Under the pieces are notes generated by a model. It was not told the DNA's origin. It made no database searches and saw only the letters and a list, made by a program, of their open reading frames with translations. Below are positions 24,901 through 32,575 of a DNA stretch of 64,000 nucleotides, in pieces. Source of the stretch: Umezawaea tangerina. Its GTDB lineage: Bacteria; Actinomycetota; Actinomycetes; Mycobacteriales; Pseudonocardiaceae. The stretch covers positions 620,001-684,000 of the forward strand of contig NZ_PVTF01000003.1 in the NCBI RefSeq assembly GCF_003002815.1. The letters run 5' to 3'. Numbering within the stretch: the stretch's first letter is position 1; every line of letters starts with the position of its first letter. The position numbers and the translations under genes were made by a program.

Positions 24901-25159
24901 CAAGGTCGACCGCCGGTTCGTCTCCGGCGTGGGCAACGACTCGTCCGACTTCGCCGTCGCACGGGCCGTCGTCGACATGGCGCGGGCCATGGGCCGCAAG
25001 TGCGTCGCCGAGGGCGTCGAGACCGCGACCCAGTTCCACGTGCTGCGCGGCGTCGGCGTGGACGCCTACCAGGGCTGGCTGTTCTCCCGCCCGGTCCCGG
25101 CCAAGGAGTTCCGCGCCATCCTCGCCCTCGGCCCGCTGCACATCCCGCGCGCGGGCTAG
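21983..25159 (+). CDS. multi-PAS GGDEF-EAL cyclic-di-GMP enzyme
   Basis: The product has 1058 residues and no membrane helices. An N-terminal PAS-like part (about 20-110) is followed by at least four PAS/PAC repeats, each ending in a variant of RDITAQWR, VQDVTEARR, AQDITEQRA or FQDITERRR. Then come a GGDEF domain (about 628-790, LTGLPNRALV) and an EAL domain (about 800-1050). The diguanylate-cyclase signature reads SGDEY, a tolerated variant, and the PAS-proximal inhibitory RxxD site is not obvious. The EAL domain keeps AEALVRW, DDFGTGYSSL and KVDRRFV, so phosphodiesterase activity is plausible. It probably senses several cytosolic signals. Its stop overlaps the convergent bpsA-like stop. Confidence 0.9.
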   Translation: MPKRDGNASVALEPALRPAVTLDGVTLPDAPSLLCDTKGVVMKANAAAVELAQAESSDDLVGRSLSELLLGDQSDLRLRRSSGTPLPVRVVRSPVPGTGLQAVLLVDVSDLSAVADELRDEQRRLRTVQRVAEIGSWEYDPSTGVTVWSDSHYELLGLAPGSVVPGAQAVLDVVHPDDYEMVASYWTNRELSGDSIDIEYRVVRPDGELRHIRGVAEAKLGADGSAQLITGYIRDITAQWRADQELALERGRLLEAQRIARIGSWAFELNTKSMHRSEVLVEMYDEIEYEPGAKLLDGVHPDDMFLLDEMRDQLLSAVDETTVEVEVRSKHNDKVFICRARPEFGPGGKSIERLQGTVQDVTEARRLERQLNEDRRRLVDAQRAARLGVWEWDLGSDDVVWSEMLSDLLGVPYDEQISYQTFLDLVHVEDRPWVDELWRQLVTDQTPVQCEHRMVRRDGKVRVFRSYGVLVDDGAGLRAVGTAQDITEQRAAETRMKRSSQRFADLVSLTPVGIGLFDEGERLVDANDALCDLLGMELEELRGMTAEQLTHPDDNQSRLRSVDKMTALGADRTHKIPQRILIRPDGERVYCELHIALSVQDDGRRFWLIVFQDITERRRTAEALRHQATHDELTGLPNRALVKEILGELLDGPDRAKVGVLFCDIDNFKRVNDSLGHDAGDELLVALARRLEDGLPEGCTAARLSGDEYVIICEDLEVAGGVDVLATKVAGLLKTAVPVHGQLVRVSASIGASIPNGTRTTGADLLRFADAAMFEAKRRGAGRVSLASAALIASADRQVHLEGQLREALANDGLQLHYQPVVGVDGTVLTAEALVRWPHPDRGLLPPDVFLPVAEQGDLMRDLDRWVLRTALREASGWPSPNGKPVSIAVNLSGLVPGDSEFVDIVADTIAEAGIPWNRVVLELVETALVDLPSRVRQSMDELVQRGVQFAVDDFGTGYSSLARLKDLPAQIIKVDRRFVSGVGNDSSDFAVARAVVDMARAMGRKCVAEGVETATQFHVLRGVGVDAYQGWLFSRPVPAKEFRAILALGPLHIPRAG

Positions 25160-26757
25160 TCGACCGAGCCCTCCACCAGCGGCAGCAGCGCGGCGATCCG
25201 GTGCCGCGGCAGGTCGACCAGCCGCAGGTCCAGGTCCGGGTGGTCGCCGACGGCCGCGTCGATGCGCTCCCGCGCCTCCCGCTTGGTCAGCTCACCGCGC
25301 GAGGCGGTGACCAGGGCTTCGCGCCACACGTTGCCGAGCTTCCCGTGGGCCCGCAGCAGCACCTCGCGGACGACCAGCTTGCCGGGTGGCAGCTCACCGG
25401 CCGGCACCTGCTCCGCGACGACGACGGTGTGCTTGTTGTCGGGGGTGCCGCGGAGGAACTTGAGCCGGAACCGGCTGTCCACCAACGAGGTCAGCTCCCG
25501 CTGCCCCTTCTCGCTGGACACGTTGGGGTGGTTGTTCGGCACCAGCGCCGCCAGCCGGGCTGGGACGCTCGCGAGGAGGGTGCGCAGCAGCCACGGGCCG
25601 GGGTCGCCGGTCAGGTCCACGGCCAGCGACGCGGCCCCCTTGCCGATCGGCTCGTACCAACCGGGTTTGCGGGGCTTCGGCGGCGGTGAGGACTCCGGGC
25701 GCGGGGCCAGGTCGGACAGCACCTCCAGCGCGTCCCGGCTCGGCCCGGACGACTCCAGCGACTGCGGGCCGTGGGTGTAGATGCCGGTCTTGCCGTGCGA
25801 GCCGCCGCCCTTGCGGGAGGTCGGACGGCACACGTACAGGTCCGCCGCGCTGCCGATCGCCTGGGCGCCGTCGAACCGGTTGAACGCGGGCAGGATCGCC
25901 TCGAACACCAGCCCGAGCCGCTGCAGCTCCTGCTGCACCTTCAGCCCGAGCGCGGGCGTCCGGTCGCTGAACCCGTAGGCCAGCAGCACCCGGCCGCGGG
26001 CGGGGTCGGCGAGGCAGTCGACCGCCCGGCCCGCGAACAGGCCCATGCCCTCCGGGGTGTAGGGCGGGTCGCTGAACACGAGGTCGGCGGACTCCAGCAC
26101 CGACGGCGGCAGGCCGAAGCGGAAGTCGGCGTGCAGGCAGCGGATGCTCCAGCCGCGTTCGGCGGCCAGGGTGTCGATGAACTCCAGCAGCCGGTCGTCC
26201 AGGTCGACCACGGTCACCTCGACGTCCGGGTTGACCGCGCACACGGCCAGCGACGTGAGGTCGTGGTCGCCCAGGCAGAGCAGCTTGCGCCCGGTGAGGT
26301 CGTAGGTCGAGTCGAGCCACAGCGACCGCTTCAGCGCCGTGTCGGCGGTGGCCTGCACGTGGTCCAGCGCGGCCAGCGGCGGCGGGACGTTCGCGATGTC
26401 GGCGAGGATCGAGCGCAGCTGGTCGGTGTGCCGCGACACCAACGCGTTCACCGGATCGGTGAGCCCCTCGTCCACGCCGAACGCCTCGGCGTACGCCGCC
26501 GCCCGGTAGGGGGCGATCCGGTACCGCTCGCCCTGGGTCTCCAGGTCCTCCTCGGCCGCCGCCAGCAGCTCCTGCACGGTGCGCCGGGGCACTGCGGGAA
26601 GCCGCACCAGCTCGGCGAGTGTGTGCCAGTCCTGACCCAGCAGCGTCAGCACGGGCCGCAGCTTGCGCGCGTGCACCCCCCGTTCGGCCAGGAGGGCTCG
26701 TACGCGGTCGATCGGCTCGTTGGTGCCCACAAGGGGAGGAGAGTAGTGACCGGTCAC
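25156..26757 (-). CDS. bis-aminopropyl spermidine synthase (BpsA)-family protein with C-terminal extension
   Basis: The product has about 533 residues. After a winged-helix-like N-terminus (DWHTLAELVRLPAVPRRTV), the catalytic part shows LCLGDHDLTSLAV and FSDPPYTPEGMGLF. These correspond to the GD(D/H)D and DPPYT motifs of BpsA/DUF43 aminopropyltransferases, which make branched polyamines in thermophiles. Archaeal enzymes are about 350 residues. This one adds about 170 residues after a Pro-rich linker (ESSPPPKPRKPGWYEP), with an unfamiliar globular domain. The start is uncertain: GTG at 26757 or 26730. Confidence 0.72.
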   Translation of the reverse strand: MTGHYSPPLVGTNEPIDRVRALLAERGVHARKLRPVLTLLGQDWHTLAELVRLPAVPRRTVQELLAAAEEDLETQGERYRIAPYRAAAYAEAFGVDEGLTDPVNALVSRHTDQLRSILADIANVPPPLAALDHVQATADTALKRSLWLDSTYDLTGRKLLCLGDHDLTSLAVCAVNPDVEVTVVDLDDRLLEFIDTLAAERGWSIRCLHADFRFGLPPSVLESADLVFSDPPYTPEGMGLFAGRAVDCLADPARGRVLLAYGFSDRTPALGLKVQQELQRLGLVFEAILPAFNRFDGAQAIGSAADLYVCRPTSRKGGGSHGKTGIYTHGPQSLESSGPSRDALEVLSDLAPRPESSPPPKPRKPGWYEPIGKGAASLAVDLTGDPGPWLLRTLLASVPARLAALVPNNHPNVSSEKGQRELTSLVDSRFRLKFLRGTPDNKHTVVVAEQVPAGELPPGKLVVREVLLRAHGKLGNVWREALVTASRGELTKREARERIDAAVGDHPDLDLRLVDLPRHRIAALLPLVEGSVD

Positions 26758-26790
26758 AGCTGCTCTTCGCCCGCCTCGCCGGCTCCGCCC

Positions 26791-26893
26791 GCGAGGCCGC
26801 GTCGGTAGGTCGGCCCCGGTTTTCCGATGCCGGCGACGCTGTCCCCGGCGTCGGAAAACCGGGGCCGAACTGCCGACTCCCCGGCGGCCTCGC
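26791..26893. repeat. nested palindromic element upstream of the osmoprotectant operon
   Basis: Inner arms TCGGCCCCGGTTTTCCGA (26810-26827) and TCGGAAAACCGGGGCCGA (26851-26868) are perfectly complementary. Outside them GCGAGGCCGC (26791-26800) pairs with GCGGCCTCGC (26884-26893), and a third inner stem GCCGG/CCGGC lies near the centre. Together they fill most of the 276-bp gap between two divergent genes. Confidence 0.75.
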
Positions 26894-27033
26894 CCGGAGT
26901 CTCCGGAGGAGCGACCATCCACACAGTGGAACGACCTGCCGATGTCAACCGTTCGGGCTAGGGTCGTTTCTCCTGAACTTCGCTTTCTGTGAGAGCGGCC
27001 GACTGGCGGCCGTCCCTACCGGAGGGATCCCGT

Positions 27034-28119
27034 GTGATCGAGTTCCGAGCCGTGACCAAGCGGTTCGACGACGGGACGATCGCCGTGAACAACCTGGACC
27101 TCGTGGTCGAGGCGGGCACGATCACCGTCTTCGTCGGACCGTCCGGTTGCGGGAAGACCACGTCGTTGCGGATGGTCAACAGGATGATCGACCCGTCGTC
27201 GGGCACGATCCTGGTGGACGGCAAGGACATCCTGTCCGTCGACCCGCCGATGTTGCGCCGGGGGATCGGGTACGTGATCCAGCAGGCCGGGTTGTTCCCG
27301 CACCGGACGGTGCTGGACAACGTGGCGACGGTGCCGCTGTTGTCGGGCTGGAGCCGGAGCAAGGCCCGTGGGCGGGCCGCTGAGCTGCTGGAACTGGTCG
27401 GGCTGCCCGCCGAGCTCGGCAAGCGGTATCCGGTGCAGCTCTCCGGTGGCCAGCAGCAGCGGGTGGGGGTGGCGCGGGCGCTCGCCGCGGACCCGCCGGT
27501 GCTGCTGATGGACGAGCCGTTCAGCGCGGTCGACCCGGTCGTCCGGGAAGGACTCCAGGACGAGCTGCTGCGCCTCCAAGCCGAGCTGGACAAGACGATC
27601 GTGTTCGTCACGCACGACATCGACGAGGCCGTGCGGATCGGCGAGAAGGTCGCGGTGTTCCGCGAAGGCGGCATCCTGGCCCAGTACGACCGGCCCGCCG
27701 AGCTGCTCGCGCGTCCCGCGGACGACTTCGTCGCTCACTTCGTCGGCAAGGACCGCGGCTACCGCAGCCTGTCCTTTGTGGATGCCTCCGGCGTCGAGGT
27801 CGGCGCGGTGCCGCTGGTGCAGGTCAGCGAGGCCGTCGAGCCGTCGGGGGAGTGGCGGCTGGCCGTGGACGACCGCAGGCACCCGCGCGGCTGGCTCGCG
27901 CCGGGGACCACTGTGGACGGACCGCTGGTCGAGGACGTGCTGAAGCCCGGCGGGTCGCTGTTCGAGGTGGGGCAGTCGATCCGCGGCGCGCTGGACGCGG
28001 CGCTGTCCTCGCCGTCCGGGCTCGGGGTGGCCGTCGACGCCGAGGGCGCGGTGGTGGGAGCGGTGACCGCGACCCAGGTGCTCGCGGTGATCGAGGGCCT
28101 GCGCGAGAGCAGGGGCTGA
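27034..28119 (+). CDS. proV: osmoprotectant ABC transporter ATP-binding protein
   Basis: The product has 361 residues. Walker A (GPSGCGKTTS), Q-loop (VIQQAGLFPHRTV), signature (LSGGQQQRVGVARAL), Walker B (VLLMDEPFSAVD) and the H-loop (VFVTHDIDEA) are intact. This is the OpuCA/ProV type for glycine betaine, carnitine or choline uptake. The C-terminal 100 residues form a CBS-like regulatory region ending ATQVLAVIEGL. The GTG at 27034 follows GGAGGG. It is the first gene of a four-gene operon; the next starts 4 bp after the stop. Confidence 0.93.
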   Translation: MIEFRAVTKRFDDGTIAVNNLDLVVEAGTITVFVGPSGCGKTTSLRMVNRMIDPSSGTILVDGKDILSVDPPMLRRGIGYVIQQAGLFPHRTVLDNVATVPLLSGWSRSKARGRAAELLELVGLPAELGKRYPVQLSGGQQQRVGVARALAADPPVLLMDEPFSAVDPVVREGLQDELLRLQAELDKTIVFVTHDIDEAVRIGEKVAVFREGGILAQYDRPAELLARPADDFVAHFVGKDRGYRSLSFVDASGVEVGAVPLVQVSEAVEPSGEWRLAVDDRRHPRGWLAPGTTVDGPLVEDVLKPGGSLFEVGQSIRGALDAALSSPSGLGVAVDAEGAVVGAVTATQVLAVIEGLRESRG

Positions 28120-28123
28120 CCTC

Positions 28124-28789
28124 GTGGGAGACCTCGTCAAGTACCTCGGCGACGCGGGCACCCGCGGGCTGATCCTGGACATGCTGCTGGAGCACATCTA
28201 CCTGTCGCTGCTGCCCCTGGTGATCTCCGTCGTGCTGGCCGTCGCGCTCGGCTGGGTGTGCCACCGGTTCGGCTGGTTCCGCGGCGCGCTGCTCGGCGCG
28301 GCCAACATCGTCTACACGGTGCCGTCGCTGGCGCTGTTCGCGATCATCCCGGCGGTGATCGGCACCCAGGTGCTGGACATCAACAACGTGGTCATCGCCC
28401 TCACCGTCTACACCACGGCGCTGCTGACCCGCCCGGTCAGCGACGCCCTGGACGCGGTGCCGGTGCAGATCACGGCGGCCGCGACGGCGATGGGCTTCCG
28501 GCCGCTGCGCCGGTTCCTGACCGTGGAGCTGCCGCTGGCGGTGCCGGTGCTGTTCGCCGGGCTGCGGGTCGGGTCGGTCAGCAACATCAGCCTGGTCAGC
28601 GTCGGCGCCCTGATCGGCACCGGCGGGCTGGGCGTGCTGTTCACCGACGGGTTCCGCAGCCGCTACCTCGCGCCGATCATCGTCGGCATCGTGCTGACCC
28701 TGCTGCTCGCGCTGGTGGTGGACGGCCTGCTGGTCGCGCTGCGCCAGTGGCTGACGCCGTGGAACCACATCCGGGGGGTGAAGTCGTGA
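28124..28789 (+). CDS. proW: osmoprotectant ABC transporter permease 1
   Basis: The product has 221 residues and about six membrane helices. It has the BPD-transporter inner-membrane motif EAA-like loop around MGFRPLRRFLTVELPLAVPVLFAGLR and the OpuCB-like start HIYLSLLPLVISVVLAVALG. It forms the translocation pore together with the second permease, with ProV as the motor. The GTG start lies 4 bp after the ATPase stop, and the stop overlaps the next start (GTGA). Confidence 0.92.
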   Translation: MGDLVKYLGDAGTRGLILDMLLEHIYLSLLPLVISVVLAVALGWVCHRFGWFRGALLGAANIVYTVPSLALFAIIPAVIGTQVLDINNVVIALTVYTTALLTRPVSDALDAVPVQITAAATAMGFRPLRRFLTVELPLAVPVLFAGLRVGSVSNISLVSVGALIGTGGLGVLFTDGFRSRYLAPIIVGIVLTLLLALVVDGLLVALRQWLTPWNHIRGVKS

Positions 28790-29535
28790 TCTTCGCCGAC
28801 GCGTTCGCCTGGCTGTTCGACCCGGTCAACTGGAGCGGTGCCAAGGGGATCCCGCTGCGCACCGGCGTGCACCTGCTGTACTGCCTCGGCGCCGTGCTCG
28901 GCGCGAGCGCGATCGCGGTGCCGCTGGGCCTGTTCGTCGGGCACACCGGCCGCGGCGGCACGTTCCTGGTGGGCGGCAGCAACGCGTTGCGCGCGCTGCC
29001 GACGCTCGGCCTGGTCACGTTCCTGTACCTGATCGCGGGAGGTGGAACAGGCCCGGTGCTGATCGCGTTGGTCGTGCTGGCCATCCCGCCGATCCTGGCG
29101 GGGACCTACGCGGGCATCCAGGACGTCGACCGCGGCGTCGTGGACGCGGCCAAGGGCATGGGCATGACCGGCGGGCAGGTGCTGTGGCAGGTCGAGCTGC
29201 CCAACGCGCTGCCGCTGCTCATCGGCGGGCTGCGCAACGCGACCCTCCAGGTCGTGGCGACCGCGTCGGTCGCCGCGTACGTGGGGATCGAGACGCTCGG
29301 CCGTCCGCTGCTCGACGGCCTGCGGGTGCTGGACTACGGCCAGTTCGTCGGCGGCGCGGTGCTGATCGCACTGCTCGCCGTCGTGCTCGACCTGGTGCTG
29401 GCGGGCGCGCAGAAGGCCATCGTCCCGCGTGGACTGCGGCTGGTCGGTCAACCGACCGGTCCGAAGAAGGGCAAACGCTCGCAGAAGCTGGTGGCACTCG
29501 CCGCTCAGCCTGATTCAGGAGGAAGCACGGCATGA
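28786..29535 (+). CDS. proZ: osmoprotectant ABC transporter permease 2
   Basis: The product has 249 residues with six or so membrane helices. The cytoplasmic EAA-type loop is AAKGMGMTGGQVLWQVELPNALPLLIGG, and the N-terminal half has HLLYCLGAVLGASAIAVPLG. It pairs with the preceding permease. It is coupled at both ends by 4-bp overlaps (GTGA with proW, ATGA with the binding protein). Confidence 0.92.
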   Translation: MIFADAFAWLFDPVNWSGAKGIPLRTGVHLLYCLGAVLGASAIAVPLGLFVGHTGRGGTFLVGGSNALRALPTLGLVTFLYLIAGGGTGPVLIALVVLAIPPILAGTYAGIQDVDRGVVDAAKGMGMTGGQVLWQVELPNALPLLIGGLRNATLQVVATASVAAYVGIETLGRPLLDGLRVLDYGQFVGGAVLIALLAVVLDLVLAGAQKAIVPRGLRLVGQPTGPKKGKRSQKLVALAAQPDSGGSTA

Positions 29536-30419
29536 AGCGCTCCTTGGCCGTGGTCGTCGCGGCGGCCGCACTGCTGGTGTCGGCCTGCGGTTCGGCGGAA
29601 GACCTCAGCGGCAGCAACCAGCAGGCCGCGTCGGGTGAGGTCGTGGTCGGCTCGGCCGACTTCACCGAGAACAAGATCCTCGCGGAGATCTACGCGGGCG
29701 CGTTGAAGAACGCGGGCGCGAAGGTCACCGTCAAGTCCGGCATCGGCGCCCGCGAGCTCGTGGTGAAGGCGTTGCAGGACAAGTCGTTGGGCGTCGTGCC
29801 GGAGTACACCGGCAACCTGCTCAACTACTTCGACAAGACCAACGCCACCACGACGTCCGAGGACGTCTACACCGCCCTCAAGTCCAAGACCCCGTCCGGT
29901 CTGTCGGTGCTGGAGAAGTCCGCCGCCGAGGACAAGGACGTGCTCGTCGTCACGAAGGCGACCGCCGACTCCGGCGTCAAGTCCGTGGCCGACCTCGCGT
30001 CCAAGCCGGACTTCGTCCTCGGCGCGGCGGGCGAGTGGGCCCAGCGCTGGCAGGCGAAGATCAAGGAGGTCTACGGGGTGACCTTCAAGGAGATCAAGAC
30101 CACCGACGCCGGCGGCCCGGTCACCGTCGACGCCCTCAAGGGCGGCACCGCCCAGGTCGTCAACCTCTACACGACCTCGTCCGACATCAAGGCGAACGAC
30201 TTCGTCGAGCTGTCCGACCCGAAGAACCTGTACCCGGCGCAGAACATCGTGCCGCTGTTCCGCTCGGACGCGCTGGACGACAAGGGCAAGGCGGCGCTGA
30301 ACAAGGTGTCCTCCGCGCTCACCACCGAGAAGCTGGCCGAGCTGGTCAAGCGGGTGGACGTCGACAAGGAGACGATCGCGAACGTCGCGGCCGACTTCCT
30401 GTCCACCGAGAAGATCTGA
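29532..30419 (+). CDS. proX: osmoprotectant ABC transporter substrate-binding lipoprotein
   Basis: The product has 295 residues. The signal sequence ends in the lipobox VSACGS, so it is lipid-anchored outside the membrane. The OpuAC-type domain follows: VVVGSADFTENKILAEIYAGAL, GLGV-like KSLGVVPEYTGNLLNYF, and SDIKANDFVELSDPKNLYPAQNIVPLF. It captures the quaternary-amine substrate for ProVWZ. It overlaps the permease stop by 4 bp. A UUCG-loop terminator follows immediately. Osmotic induction is likely from family knowledge but no operator is assigned. Confidence 0.92.
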   Translation: MKRSLAVVVAAAALLVSACGSAEDLSGSNQQAASGEVVVGSADFTENKILAEIYAGALKNAGAKVTVKSGIGARELVVKALQDKSLGVVPEYTGNLLNYFDKTNATTTSEDVYTALKSKTPSGLSVLEKSAAEDKDVLVVTKATADSGVKSVADLASKPDFVLGAAGEWAQRWQAKIKEVYGVTFKEIKTTDAGGPVTVDALKGGTAQVVNLYTTSSDIKANDFVELSDPKNLYPAQNIVPLFRSDALDDKGKAALNKVSSALTTEKLAELVKRVDVDKETIANVAADFLSTEKI

Positions 30420-30436
30420 CGCACCACCGGTTCGAC

Positions 30437-30470
30437 GAGGGGCCGTCCCGGTTCGCCGGGGCGGCCCCTC
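30437..30470. terminator. UUCG-loop bidirectional terminator
   Basis: GAGGGGCCGTCCCGG and CCGGGGCGGCCCCTC form a 15-bp stem with one wobble pair and the stable TTCG loop, between proX and the convergent IclR gene. Confidence 0.85.
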
Positions 30471-31251
30471 ATCTCGTGGCGCGCCCGCCGATCCGCCCGG
30501 TCAGCCCGTCCGCCGCGGCCCTGATGTCCTCGGCCAGGTCCGGCCACTTCTCGCCGCACTCGACCTCGCACACGTGCCGGAACGTCACCGTGATCGCCGC
30601 GATGGGCCGCTCGCCGTGGTCGAACACCGGCGCCGCCACCGACGCGAACCCCGCCGTCACGTACCCGTCCTCGACCGACCACCCCCGCCGCTTCTCGGTC
30701 CCCAGCAGCGCCCGCAGCGCGGGCAGGCTGTGCGGCCCCCGCCCGGTCCGGTCGACGAAGCTCCCCGCCGACGGGAACAACGCCCTGACCTGCGCCGCGG
30801 GCAGCCGCGCCAACATCGCCCGACCGGACGCGGTCAGGTGCGCGGGCAGGCGGACACCGACGTCGGACACGATCGACTGCGGCTGCCGGGGCTGCTCGCG
30901 CACCAGGTAAAGGGCCTCGGGTCCGTGCAGGACCCCCAGGTGCGCGGGCTGGTCGACCTTGTCGACGAGCCTGCGCAACAACGGCCTGGCGAGGCGTTCG
31001 AGCGGGTCGTGGCGGAGGTAGGCGGACCCCAGCTCGAAAGCGGCCACGCCGAGGCCGTAGCGGCGCTCCTCGGGGAAGTGGGTGGCGAAACCGGCCTCGG
31101 CGAGCTCGGCCAGGAGGTGGTAGGTGGTGGAGCGGGGGATGGCCAGTTCGCGGGCCACGGCGGTGGCGGAGACGGGGCCGGGTTTGCCCGCGAGGAACTG
31201 GAGGACGGCCAGGCCGCGGCGGAGGGCGGGGACGTCGCTGCTGGTGCCCAT
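30469..31251 (-). CDS. IclR-family regulator, candidate hut regulator (HutR-like)
   Basis: The product has 260 residues. An N-terminal winged helix (SATAVARELAIPRSTTYHLLAELAEAGF) is followed by the IclR effector domain (PAHLTASGRAMLARLP, then SVAAPVFDHGERPIAAITVTF). The histidine-utilisation regulator HutR of Corynebacterium is an IclR protein. A near-match to its operator lies in front of hutH, 4.7 kb away. Between them sit only unrelated or broken genes, so this regulator may once have been adjacent to the hut operon. It could instead act on the neighbouring transporter operon. Confidence 0.85.
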   Translation of the reverse strand: MGTSSDVPALRRGLAVLQFLAGKPGPVSATAVARELAIPRSTTYHLLAELAEAGFATHFPEERRYGLGVAAFELGSAYLRHDPLERLARPLLRRLVDKVDQPAHLGVLHGPEALYLVREQPRQPQSIVSDVGVRLPAHLTASGRAMLARLPAAQVRALFPSAGSFVDRTGRGPHSLPALRALLGTEKRRGWSVEDGYVTAGFASVAAPVFDHGERPIAAITVTFRHVCEVECGEKWPDLAEDIRAAADGLTGRIGGRATR

Positions 31252-31326
31252 GGTTGAAGGCTAGGTGTTGGGTGGGGTTGGGTGTTCGAACTGCTGTGTG
31301 TGTCGGTGAGCTGGTCCCTCAAAACC

Positions 31327-31374
31327 GGGTATCGCTACAGCCGTCTCCGGGGGTGTCGCTACCACGGACTCCGG
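31327..31374. repeat. 24-bp tandem duplication
   Basis: Two abutting 24-bp units share GGGT(A/G)TCGCTAC at the start and CTCCGG at the end (19 of 24 identical). They lie in the IclR upstream gap (31252-31624) and directly abut the 120-bp palindromic element. Confidence 0.75.
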
Positions 31375-31494
31375 GTGCGGTCGGCTTGACTTGGGGCCCC
31401 TTTTTTGGGCTTCGTCGGGCGAAAAAGGGCAGGTGGTAGAGCCTGCCCGCCGACCAATTTTAAGCCCAAAAACCCCAAGTCAAGCCGACCGCAC
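31375..31494. repeat. 120-bp palindromic element (MITE- or REP-like)
   Basis: The outer arms of 22 bp (GTGCGGTCGGCTTGACTTGG, then GG) at 31375-31396 and 31473-31494 are perfectly complementary. An 11-bp inner arm TTTTTGGGCTT/AAGCCCAAAAA and a central GGGCAGG/CCTGCCC stem extend the fold. A and T tracts give it a base composition unlike its surroundings. No coding frame is inside. It resembles a miniature transposable or repetitive extragenic palindrome. Confidence 0.75.
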
Positions 31495-31624
31495 TAGCGG
31501 ACGAGCACCGCTCGCTTCCAGCGTCGTTGGGTAGGGCGGCTTGGCTTGTCGCTTCCAGCGTTGTTGGGCCGTTGGCTTTGGCGCCGTCGTTGTTGGGCAG
31601 ATCGGTGGTTCGGTTGGCGTGTGT

Positions 31625-32539
31625 TCAGGGGGATGGGGGGAATGTTTCGTGGATCGTGGTCTCGATCGAGCGTGGGGTCTCGATGTCCAGGAACAGGTTT
31701 TGGAGCATGAGGTCTGCGAGTTTCGAGGGCACCAGGCCTGATTGCTTTCCCTGGAGGCTGTGCGCGAGGCCGGTGATTTTCAGGGCTGTGCGGACCACGC
31801 CGGTCGGTAGTTTTCGGACTGGGCGGGGGTGGCCTGTGGCTGTGGCGATTCGGCTGATCATGGTGGCCCAGGTCATGTTCTCCTCGACGACCGGGATGTC
31901 CGCGCCGGACGCGTCCTCCAGTGCTTGGACCGCGGTCTCGGCTACTCGGCGGGCTGTTGTGGTGGCGCTGCCGCCGGTCGGGGCGAGTAGGGGTGATCGT
32001 GAGCGGACCCATTTGTCGAGGGGGCCGGACCAGTTGGGGAGGCGGTTGGCGGCGCGGCCGAAGACGAACGGTAGTTCCAGGACCGCTACGGGGAGGTTGG
32101 GGCCCGCGGCTTCGCGGCCGGCGCGGGCTTGTTCGACGCGGCTGCGGATGTAGGGGTGGGTGACCGCCAGGTCCCAGTCGGGGTGGAGGCGGTTGAAGTG
32201 GGTGTAGTACGAGCCCAGCACGACGGCGCGGGTGGCGCCGGCGGTGCGGGCGGCGGTGAGCAGGCGGACCACCGGGCGCACGTTGCCCTGGTGGAAGAGC
32301 GGGTAGACGGGTTTCCGGGGGATGTCGCGGTCGTCGGCCCCGGCCGCGAACACGACGCCGTCGTGGCCCGCGACGAGGTCGCGCCAGTCGGCCTCGGTGG
32401 CCGTGACTGCGTCCACGGCGTGGTCGACGCCGGCGCGCGCGGTCCTGGCGACCGCGGTCGCGGAGTGCTCCCGTTCGCGCAGCACCTCGACGATGTGCTG
32501 CCCCACCAACCCGCTAGCGCCCACCACCAGGATCCTCAT
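31625..32539 (-). CDS. NAD(P)-binding epimerase/reductase family protein
   Basis: The product has about 304 residues. The N-terminal Rossmann motif MRILVVGASGLVGQHIVEVL marks an extended or atypical SDR. A YxxxK-like element is hard to place; the region SYYTHFNRLHPDWDL may hold it. Several ATGs (32539, 32545, 32551) are possible starts. The function cannot be narrowed beyond nucleotide-sugar epimerase or NAD(P)H-binding reductase. The 3' half appears slightly less G/C-rich than the 5' half. Confidence 0.72.
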   Translation of the reverse strand: MRILVVGASGLVGQHIVEVLREREHSATAVARTARAGVDHAVDAVTATEADWRDLVAGHDGVVFAAGADDRDIPRKPVYPLFHQGNVRPVVRLLTAARTAGATRAVVLGSYYTHFNRLHPDWDLAVTHPYIRSRVEQARAGREAAGPNLPVAVLELPFVFGRAANRLPNWSGPLDKWVRSRSPLLAPTGGSATTTARRVAETAVQALEDASGADIPVVEENMTWATMISRIATATGHPRPVRKLPTGVVRTALKITGLAHSLQGKQSGLVPSKLADLMLQNLFLDIETPRSIETTIHETFPPSP

Positions 32540-32575
32540 GGGCATGATCATGCCGGACTGCGCGCCCGCGGGGGC

